64,000 bases of DNA from Flavobacteriales bacterium (lineage in GTDB: Bacteria; Bacteroidota; Bacteroidia; Flavobacteriales_F; PHOS-HE28). Both the position numbers and the translations under genes were made by a program. The notes beneath the pieces were generated by a model. The model was not told the DNA's origin, searched no databases, and saw only the letters and a list, made by a program, of their open reading frames with translations. The stretch covers positions 124,001-188,000 of the forward strand of contig JACJZF010000006.1 of the NCBI GenBank assembly GCA_020635725.1. Direction: 5' to 3'. Below, in pieces: positions 35,412-42,499 of this stretch (its first letter is position 1; every line of letters starts with the position of its first letter).

Positions 35412-38400
35412 TTATCGACGCACGAACCGGGCGTTGCCCAGTTGATTGCCGTTCTCATCCGTCAGGTCCAGGAGGTAGCTGCCCGCCTCAATGTCCAAGG
35501 GCACCTCGAACTGGCTCACGCCCTCAGGCACGCCCGTGTTGCCGGCACGCACCACGCGACCGCTGGCATCCAGCACCCTCCAGTACACGGTGCCCTCGGC
35601 GGCTGCCTCCAAGCTGGCCCAGATGGTCTCGCCTGCCGGGTTCGGGTACACGCTCAGGCCACCGCTCGCGCGGAAGAAGGCCGTGCGGGTCTCCGAGTAG
35701 CTGCGCGCCCCGCCGTTATCCACTTGATCCAAACGGTAGTAGTTCACGCCCAGCTTCGGGCTGCGGTCCACGAAATCGTAACGGGTCACGTTGCTGGTGT
35801 TGCCCATGGCCGCCACTTGGCCGATGGGCTCGAAGGTGAAGCCATCGAAGGAGCGCTCCACCACGAAGTGCGACGTGTTGCGTTCGCTCGCGGTGTGCCA
35901 CTTCAGGTCCACCTGGTGAGCGCCCGGGGTGGCTTGGAAATCCAGGAATTCAACCGGAAGCAGACAATCCAGGATGGTGTTCGGCGTGTTGTTCCAGACC
36001 AGGTCAAAGGCCAGCCCATTCTGGCTCCAGTTATCCACATAGAGCATGTAGGTCTGGTTAGCGAGCACCGGAAGCGGACTGCTCCACGGCGGTCCGATAG
36101 CGCCTTCGCTCGCGTTGGCGTATCCAGCAGCCAAACCGGTATTGGCCCAGGTGCCGGACCAGTTGCAGCGGATGGGCGGCGAGTTGGGCGGACAGACCGG
36201 GCTGCCCGAGTAGGGGCCCCAGATGGCGAAATCATAGTCCGTGTTCGGTCCTACCTGGATCGCGAAAGCGATGGTACCAGCGGAGTTCGTGGTGAAGCGG
36301 AACCATCCGCCGGAGCGCTCACCGGACAGACAGCCATCATTCGCCGGATTCAGGTCCTGGTTTCCGAAATCGCTCGGAGCCAGGTTGATGTTCTGGTTGT
36401 TACACACCTCGAAGGAGCCCACGCAATCGCTAATCGGGGCCGGTGGCACGTTGCAATCCGAGTTCACCACGAAACCGAAGGGCGCGCTCGGCGGATTCGA
36501 ACTCGTGAACATGGCGAAGCCGTTGCTGGCCTGCACCGTGTAACTGATCTGGTTCTGGAAACCGGCACCGCCGGAGTTGTAGGTGAGCGTGATCACCGTG
36601 CCCAATGGAGCGCCGAATACGATGCTGCCGTTGTTGCCGAAGACCGTGTAGTTCGTGCAGGAGCCGCCGATGCACAGCGTCACGTAACTCGCGCCCCAGC
36701 CATCGCCACCGTTATCGGTCATGTTCAGGGTATAGTAGCAGCCGGCCGGGTTGACCGGGTTGCGGGCGCAGATCAGGAAGCTGCCGTCGTTGCCCGTTTG
36801 CCGCCAGACACGGATGTACACCGTGCTGCCAGGCGTGAGCCCGGTTACCGTGCCGCTGGGCAACAGCGCGCCGTTCGTGCTGCCGTTGATCGCGCAGCCA
36901 CCGTTGCCGGCAGGGACTTGCGTGAGGCTCAAGTTGTTCGAGCCGCATGAGCCGGTTGCCGTATAGACCGCGTAGGCCGCATCCGTCATCTGCAGGTCAT
37001 CCATGTTCAGCGAGAGCTGCCCGCTGGCCGGAACCACGGCCGTGAACCAAACGTCGTTGTTGGTGGGGGTTCCGCAGCTCGGAGCCGGGATGCTGACAGC
37101 GCCGGGGGCAGTGGTGCCCGTGGTGCTGGCGAAGGCATTCGAATAGGCCTGGCTGTAGTAGCAACCCGTGGTCACCGTCAGGGCCAGAGCACCGCAGGGG
37201 TTGTCGTTCGGCGGGGGCACGTTCTGCACCGCGCAGATGCTGGCCGTACCAAAGGCCGAGGTCTTGTTCCACATGCGGATGTAGTAGGTCACGCCGGGCG
37301 TGCCGGAAACCGTTAGGGCGGGCATGGTGCTCGCGCCGAAGTTGTCGTTGCAGCCAACTTGCGTGAGGCTCACCGGGCCCTGCGACCCGCAATTCGTTAT
37401 GCTTCCGCTCGACACGGTGTACACGGCCATGGCCATGTCGGTGAGCGAGCCGGCCTGCGAGGTGATGGTCATGGAGCCGGTAGCCGGCATCACAGCGCTG
37501 AACCACACATCGCCACCGGCCACGGGTGTGCCGCAGCTCGGCGCGGGCACGGTGTACAAGGCCGCAATGGCCGTGGCGCTCTCCGTGGTGAAGGTGGTGT
37601 TGCTGCACGTGGTGGGCACAGCCAGCGCATAGGGCGCGCTGATGCTGCCGCAGGGGTTGTCGTTCGGCGGCGGTATGGGCTCGTAGGCGCACACCTGGAA
37701 GGTGCCTTGGTTGGCTGCTCCAGATTGCGGCCAGCAACGGATGTACACTGTACTTCCTGGTGTTAAACCGCTCATCGAGGCGAAACCGCTGCACGCACAG
37801 CTTCCAGGAACTTGCGACAGAAGCCCAGGAGTCCCGGTGTACACGGCGAAGCTCATCTGGCTCGCGCTAACGGAATTTAATATCACAGATAGATTGCCCG
37901 ATGCGGGAACGCCCACGCTGTACCAGACATCATAGCCAGCGAAGCTGCCAGTCGGGGTGCCGCAACCGGGGTCCGTATTGCAACCACTGGGCAGAGGACC
38001 AGAGGACAGAGTCGAGAACGTGGTCGTGCCGTTCGTGAATGCACAAGCCACCGGGGCAGGACTACCTAGGGAAATAGCACCTGTGGGTTCGTCGTTGATT
38101 GGAGGAGGTGGAACGGGATTGCAGAACACTTGAATCGTGCCGCACCGCGTATTATTAACGGAACAGTTGCCATCCCACAGCCGAACCCGATAGCCCCCTG
38201 AAGTGGTTGGCACATAGGTCACCGTGGCATGTCCGTTGACAGTCCCGCAACCGTCGTCATCGGAGGTGGAGGCTCCATTCGGGGCCCCAGTTCCCGTGGT
38301 ATTGGTAATAGAGAGATAGGAGTCCCAGTTCGTGGCTGCTCCGCACATTGTGAATGTGTACATGTACCCTACACACATGTAATAAGTGAAATACTGTCCA

Positions 38401-39071
38401 GCACACATGTCCACCGAGAACGTGGCGGGGCAAACCGAACAATTCAAGCCTGTGGGAATCCCCTGGTTTGCGGGTGGGTAATTCGACGCGTATGCAGGAA
38501 ATGTAAATGTGTGGAAGGCCGTGCCGCTCACGGTTGCGTTCTGACTAAGTTGGACTGTATTGGTCCCACAGGTACCTCCCGAAATGGTCGTGGAGGCTGG
38601 AACGTTGGGTCCAATTACACCAATAGGTGGACTGGTAATCATCGACGGGTTGCAGCCGGTAATCGTGACCAAGTTTGACCCGGCAGTGGTGGTCATTGAG
38701 AGGCTTAAGGTCATATTCGACGGCAGGGTGGGCGTATTCCAATTCGGAATGCTATTCCCAGCGGCGGTCCCGGTTACAGATGCGGGGATGCTAATCGTGA
38801 AGGTGGTAGCGTTCACGATGGAGGCGATTGTGGCTCCAACGGGGATGTTCGGACCAGAGATGAGCTGCCCAACCACCATTCCTTGGGTCGTGTTGGGAGC
38901 GGAAATGGTTACGGTCGTACTGCCAGAGGTAGTAGTAGCAGTGAATGCGGTGAGCACGGGCGTTTGGCCAACTGGTGCCGAGAAGGCAGTCAAGCAAGGT
39001 GGAACCTGCGCCATCGCATTCCCCGCGAAGAGTGCTGCACCGATAACGCTGAGGAGGTAGTTCTTCTTCAT
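35412..39071 (-). CDS. Giant T9SS-exported protein with PPC-like repeats (1219 residues)
   Basis: A signal peptide (MKKNYLLSVIGAALFAGNAMA) leads to a long N-terminal region with two copies of a GSTTVTIxxx...GPNxPxxxT module, then the YASNYPPANQGIP and CSVCP motifs shared with the neighbouring 1600-residue protein. Three repeats with NDNPCG and DVWFSAVMP follow, then a NGGDGWGAS module, an ERSGGWFRF and DYDFAIWGPY core, an FnIII-like part (HFVVERSFDG) and a type A sorting domain (LSVYPNPAG, last 81 residues). DNA of the first 350 codons is visibly less GC-rich than the rest. It lies 9 bases after a small exported protein gene, with which it is probably co-translated. Confidence 0.9.
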   Translation of the reverse strand: MKKNYLLSVIGAALFAGNAMAQVPPCLTAFSAPVGQTPVLTAFTATTTSGSTTVTISAPNTTQGMVVGQLISGPNIPVGATIASIVNATTFTISIPASVTGTAAGNSIPNWNTPTLPSNMTLSLSMTTTAGSNLVTITGCNPSMITSPPIGVIGPNVPASTTISGGTCGTNTVQLSQNATVSGTAFHTFTFPAYASNYPPANQGIPTGLNCSVCPATFSVDMCAGQYFTYYMCVGYMYTFTMCGAATNWDSYLSITNTTGTGAPNGASTSDDDGCGTVNGHATVTYVPTTSGGYRVRLWDGNCSVNNTRCGTIQVFCNPVPPPPINDEPTGAISLGSPAPVACAFTNGTTTFSTLSSGPLPSGCNTDPGCGTPTGSFAGYDVWYSVGVPASGNLSVILNSVSASQMSFAVYTGTPGLLSQVPGSCACSGFASMSGLTPGSTVYIRCWPQSGAANQGTFQVCAYEPIPPPNDNPCGSISAPYALAVPTTCSNTTFTTESATAIAALYTVPAPSCGTPVAGGDVWFSAVMPATGSMTITSQAGSLTDMAMAVYTVSSGSITNCGSQGPVSLTQVGCNDNFGASTMPALTVSGTPGVTYYIRMWNKTSAFGTASICAVQNVPPPNDNPCGALALTVTTGCYYSQAYSNAFASTTGTTAPGAVSIPAPSCGTPTNNDVWFTAVVPASGQLSLNMDDLQMTDAAYAVYTATGSCGSNNLSLTQVPAGNGGCAINGSTNGALLPSGTVTGLTPGSTVYIRVWRQTGNDGSFLICARNPVNPAGCYYTLNMTDNGGDGWGASYVTLCIGGSCTNYTVFGNNGSIVFGAPLGTVITLTYNSGGAGFQNQISYTVQASNGFAMFTSSNPPSAPFGFVVNSDCNVPPAPISDCVGSFEVCNNQNINLAPSDFGNQDLNPANDGCLSGERSGGWFRFTTNSAGTIAFAIQVGPNTDYDFAIWGPYSGSPVCPPNSPPIRCNWSGTWANTGLAAGYANASEGAIGPPWSSPLPVLANQTYMLYVDNWSQNGLAFDLVWNNTPNTILDCLLPVEFLDFQATPGAHQVDLKWHTASERNTSHFVVERSFDGFTFEPIGQVAAMGNTSNVTRYDFVDRSPKLGVNYYRLDQVDNGGARSYSETRTAFFRASGGLSVYPNPAGETIWASLEAAAEGTVYWRVLDASGRVVRAGNTGVPEGVSQFEVPLDIEAGSYLLDLTDENGNQLGNARFVRR
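37980..39000 (-). other. Low-GC segment in the N-terminal part of the giant gene
   Basis: Several successive 60-base lines here are close to 40-50 percent GC (for example 38341-38400 and 38581-38760) while the surrounding coding DNA is above 60 percent. The reading frame is intact. The shift begins inside the gene and ends near its start. The GC values are by eye. Confidence 0.65.
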
Positions 39072-39080
39072 CGATGCGGG

Positions 39081-39521
39081 TTATTGGCGGTGAACGGGGA
39101 TGGTGCTCAGGGGCTGATCCGGGTGGCTGGCGTTCCAGTCTTCCACAGCGGTTCGGTAGCGGGCCATGTCGGCTTCATCGTCGCCGGTGGACACGAATAC
39201 GGGAACGGCGGGCAGGGCTCCGATGCCAAGCTCTTCCGGGTTGCGCAGGCCGGGGGCCAGGGCCACACCGGTGCTCTGGATGGCGCCGCGGTAGCTGGCT
39301 TGGTCGAGCAAGGCGCTGGACTTCACCTGCACGATGGTCATGTCGTCGGAATGGAAGACCTGTGCGTAAGGGTCGAGGCTCGTTACCGACTCGATCACCT
39401 GCTTGTGCTGCACGTTGGTGAGCGGCGCTTCGGCCTGGAAGAACAGATAGCCCGGTGCCTGGGCAGCCGCGAACAATGCAGGTGCCAGGAGCACCGCAGA
39501 GAAGAGGGTACGGATCAGCAT
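39081..39521 (-). CDS. Small exported partner protein A (TGxxxxDxxxYxxAxxxWxxxHP family)
   Basis: The 146-residue product starts with a signal peptide (MLIRTLFSAVLLAPALFAAAQ). The first half (KQVIESVTSLDPYAQV, then DDMTIVQVKSS) has the strand-helix-strand look of a ferredoxin-like or HMA-like fold, without metal-binding cysteines. The C-terminal half carries PVFVSTGDDEADMARYRTA and VEDWNASHPD, shared with the paralogue at 41.9-42.3 kb. The start in front of 16 extra codons was rejected because it hides the signal. It is followed 9 bases later by a giant T9SS protein gene on the same strand, an arrangement repeated twice more nearby. Function unknown. Confidence 0.75.
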   Translation of the reverse strand: MLIRTLFSAVLLAPALFAAAQAPGYLFFQAEAPLTNVQHKQVIESVTSLDPYAQVFHSDDMTIVQVKSSALLDQASYRGAIQSTGVALAPGLRNPEELGIGALPAVPVFVSTGDDEADMARYRTAVEDWNASHPDQPLSTIPVHRQ

Positions 39522-39623
39522 GTGTGTACCGTATGTATGGTGGGAGCGAAAGTTAGTTGAAGATTGCATCGCGCGTTACTGGGTGCCAACACCTTGTTAA
39601 CCAGCAAGCTTGCATATCCATGC

Positions 39624-39642
39624 CTTCGCCGTTCAGGCGAAG
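39624..39642 (-). terminator. Weak hairpin after the 735-residue T9SS gene
   Basis: CTTCGCC (39624-39630) pairs with GGCGAAG (39636-39642) around a 5-base loop, 42 bases past the stop. No T-tract, so its role is uncertain. Confidence 0.3.
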
Positions 39643-39684
39643 ACGAGCAGGAGGGCTCATGGGTTGCCGCGTGCCGAATGGGGT

Positions 39685-41892
39685 TCAACGCACGATCACC
39701 AGTCGGAGGTTCGCCAGGTGCCCGTCTGGCGTGGCAAGGCGGGCCAGATAGAGCCCTTCGGGCAGATTCGCCAAGTCGAGGTCGTGGCGGTCGTATCCAC
39801 CCGGAGTGGCCCAGGAGGATTGCATTCTCACCCGGCCATCCGCATCGAAGACTTCCATAAGCACCTGACCCTCAATGGCTGACCGGTACGTCAGGGTCGC
39901 CTGATCAGATGCGGGGTTCGGGACCAGTCGGGCATCGGCGCCGGTGGCACCGTGGAAGGCCACGGCCTCTGGGCTGAGGCCACGCTCGCCGGCGCTGTTC
40001 TCCAGACGCAGGCGGTACCGGTTGAGGCCCGCGAGGGGGGCATGGTCGCGGTGCCGGTAGCTGACGTCTGCTTGCTGACCAGCACCGGACTCGTATTCAC
40101 CGATGACCGCGAACCGGCCGTCGGCCCCGGCGCGCTCCAACTGGAACCGCAGCCCGCTCGTGCTTCCGATCGCTGTCCAGCTCACATCGATGGCATCGGG
40201 GTGGTCTTGCGCGGTGGGGCCGATGAGTTCCAGGCCCAGGATGGTGCAGTCCAAAGAGGCGCCGCCCTGCAGGTTCCAGGTGAGGTCGAAGGCCACGCCG
40301 CTCTGCGACCAGTTGCTGATGTAGAGCAGGTACACCTGGCCGGCGGTGGCATTGAGGTAGCGCACCCATTTATCGCCCAGCGCATCTTCGGTGAGGTCGG
40401 TGGCGGAATAATTCAAGCCGGTGGTTCCTGCCGGAGCCGCGTAGGAGCAACGCACCGGCGCGCTGAGCGGTGGGCAGATGGTATTGGGCGTGCTGCCCGG
40501 CGGGTAGGGCCCCCAGATGGCGAAGTCGTAATCGTCGGTCGGGTCGGTGGGGTTGATGTCGAAGGCGACCTGTCCCGACGAGCTCACCGTGAAATTGTAC
40601 CAGGTGCCTTGGCGCTCGTTGTCCGAGAGGCAACCAGCGCTGGTCGCGTTCAGGTCGGCCACGATCCCGGTGTTGTTCGTGGTGTTGTTGAAGCTCTGTC
40701 CGCTGCATACCGTGACGCTGCCCACGCAATCCTCGGGCGGGGCGGGCGGCGGCACACAGGTGAGGGTGCCCGCGTACGCGATGCCCGCTGCGGGCGGCGA
40801 TCCGGAGATGAAGAGCGGGCCGGCACCGAGCGTGAGCGTATAGGAGTTCTCGCCCTGGAAGGCGCCGCTGTTGTTGTAGTTCAGCACGATCACCGCGCCG
40901 GCCACGGCGGGGATGGCCACGAAGTTGCTGCTGGCCGCAACGGTGTAGTAGGTGTAGGCGCCGCCGTTGATGCTGACCCCCACGTTGGAGCTTCCCCAGC
41001 CATCGCCGAAGGAATCGTAGAGGTTGAGCATGTACACGCAGCCGCCCGGCGGCACGGTGGCCACCCCTTGCACGCACAGATTGAAGGTGCCGGTGGCATT
41101 GCCGTAGCCCCAGAAACGGATGTAATAGGTCTGGCCGGGGGTGAGGCCATTCAGGCTGAGCTGCGGCATGAAACCCGGTCCGCTGTCATCATCGCAGCCG
41201 ATCTGGGTGAAGGGGCCCGAGCAGCTTGGCGCGCTGTACACGGCCATGACGCCATCGGTGAGCGTGCCCGCCAGGCTGGAGAGGTTCACCGTGCCATAAG
41301 GGCCCGCGACGAAGGAGAACCAGACATCCTGCGAGGCCCCGGTGTAGCTGCCGCAGGTGGGAGCCGGCGAGGTGCCCGAGTTGCCGCCGCCGACATTGGA
41401 ATAGGTGTTGCCGCCGCAATTCAGCACGAGCGGCGTGCTGAGCGCCGAGCATGGATTGGTGTTGGTGACCGGAGGCGGTGGCAGCGCGCAGGTGATCACC
41501 AAGGGCGCGCACACCGCATTGGTCGCGCAGCTGAATTGGTCCACCAGCACGCGCAATTGCCCAGAGAAGGTGGCGGTCCAGGTCACGCTCGATTGCAGTC
41601 CGCAGGCATCATCGTTGTACCCTAGGCTGCCGCCGCCGGTATTGTTGTACAGCGTTATCTGTGTGTCGAAGGTGGCGCCGCAGGTCGAGAATGTGTACTG
41701 GCTGCCATTGGTGACATTCACCAGCGCGTATTGCCCGCCTTGCACGCAGGGCACGTTGGTTGTGCCCGGACAGGCGGGGGTGATGGCCCCACCGGCGATC
41801 ACGGTGTTGTTATTGGCGCATTGGCCAAGAGCGGTGTTCGAAGCAGCCAGGGAGAGGAAGCCGACGAGCGCGCATGCGTAGCTTCTCTTCAT
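39685..41892 (-). CDS. T9SS-exported protein with one PPC-like repeat (735 residues)
   Basis: ATG 41892 (MKRSYACALVGFL) gives a clean signal peptide ending ALGQ; the longer frame has no signal. Domains: Cys-containing N-terminal domain (25-135, DTQITLYNNTGG, YNDDACG), one DVWFSF repeat (145-275, ending YYIRFWGYGNATGTFNLCVQG split as two motifs), a YDSFGDGWGSS module (290-380), the conserved core (388-550: NERQGTWYNF, DYDFAIWGPY), an FnIII-like region (565-650) and a type A sorting domain (655-735, LVPNPASDQATLTY). Its start is 1 base after the stop of small partner B, so translation is probably coupled. Exported to the surface; ligand unknown. Confidence 0.9.
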   Translation of the reverse strand: MKRSYACALVGFLSLAASNTALGQCANNNTVIAGGAITPACPGTTNVPCVQGGQYALVNVTNGSQYTFSTCGATFDTQITLYNNTGGGSLGYNDDACGLQSSVTWTATFSGQLRVLVDQFSCATNAVCAPLVITCALPPPPVTNTNPCSALSTPLVLNCGGNTYSNVGGGNSGTSPAPTCGSYTGASQDVWFSFVAGPYGTVNLSSLAGTLTDGVMAVYSAPSCSGPFTQIGCDDDSGPGFMPQLSLNGLTPGQTYYIRFWGYGNATGTFNLCVQGVATVPPGGCVYMLNLYDSFGDGWGSSNVGVSINGGAYTYYTVAASSNFVAIPAVAGAVIVLNYNNSGAFQGENSYTLTLGAGPLFISGSPPAAGIAYAGTLTCVPPPAPPEDCVGSVTVCSGQSFNNTTNNTGIVADLNATSAGCLSDNERQGTWYNFTVSSSGQVAFDINPTDPTDDYDFAIWGPYPPGSTPNTICPPLSAPVRCSYAAPAGTTGLNYSATDLTEDALGDKWVRYLNATAGQVYLLYISNWSQSGVAFDLTWNLQGGASLDCTILGLELIGPTAQDHPDAIDVSWTAIGSTSGLRFQLERAGADGRFAVIGEYESGAGQQADVSYRHRDHAPLAGLNRYRLRLENSAGERGLSPEAVAFHGATGADARLVPNPASDQATLTYRSAIEGQVLMEVFDADGRVRMQSSWATPGGYDRHDLDLANLPEGLYLARLATPDGHLANLRLVIVR

Positions 41893-41893
41893 G

Positions 41894-42340
41894 CTAGGGT
41901 GATTTGGTCGCTGGAGTTTGCTGGGTGCCGGCGCGGATCGCATCGTATTCGGCCGGGTGTGCCTCGATCCAGGCGCGCTTGGCCGCATCGTAGCGCGCAT
42001 CGTCGCCCGCCGGGTCGCCGGTGTCGATCCGGACGGGGAATCCGCTGGACGACTCGTTGCGCGCATCCACCAGGGCATAGGCACCACCTTGGTCGTTGAG
42101 CGCGGCGATGAGCTGATTAGCCGCGATGGTGTCGGAGATGCGCACCTTCAATATGCGTCCATCCACGGAGAGCACCGCTGCGGGATCCAGCTGACGGATC
42201 ACATGCATGGCCAATTTGGTGGCGCCCGCGTCGATGTCAATCGCTGAGCGCAGCACATGCACCGCACCGGATTGCGCAACGCTTTGGTTCAGGCTGAATG
42301 CCGCATACGAGAGGATGACGAGGGTGATGCGACGGATCAT
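41894..42340 (-). CDS. Small exported partner protein B (TGxxxxDxxxYxxAxxxWxxxHP family)
   Basis: A 148-residue product with a signal peptide (MIRRITLVILSYAAFSLNQS, cleavage near VAQ). The middle part AMHVIRQLDPAAVLSVDGR and LKVRISDTI parallels partner A and C; the C-terminal part FPVRIDTGDPAGDDARYDAA and KRAWIEAHPAEYD parallels partner A closely (TGD, D, ARY, A, W, HP in register). No Cys and no known catalytic motif. The stop is 1 base from the start of the 735-residue T9SS gene. Confidence 0.75.
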   Translation of the reverse strand: MIRRITLVILSYAAFSLNQSVAQSGAVHVLRSAIDIDAGATKLAMHVIRQLDPAAVLSVDGRILKVRISDTIAANQLIAALNDQGGAYALVDARNESSSGFPVRIDTGDPAGDDARYDAAKRAWIEAHPAEYDAIRAGTQQTPATKSP

Positions 42341-42455
42341 GCGCGGCGGGAATGAACGGCGTTGCTGCCTATGCGTATGACGCGAGGCCGCGCCTGCGGT
42401 TGTCTAAGGGAGAATGAAGATAAGGCCATCGGCGCTGCATGGCAAGCACCAAACG

Positions 42456-42482
42456 GACGAGCCGGCTCACTGCCGGCTCGTC
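42456..42482 (-). terminator. Hairpin terminator after the 893-residue T9SS gene
   Basis: GACGAGCCGGC (42456-42466) pairs perfectly with GCCGGCTCGTC (42472-42482) around TCACT, 17 bases past the stop; the transcript continues with CGTTTGG. Confidence 0.8.
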
Positions 42483-42499
42483 AATCAGGTTGTCTGTAG

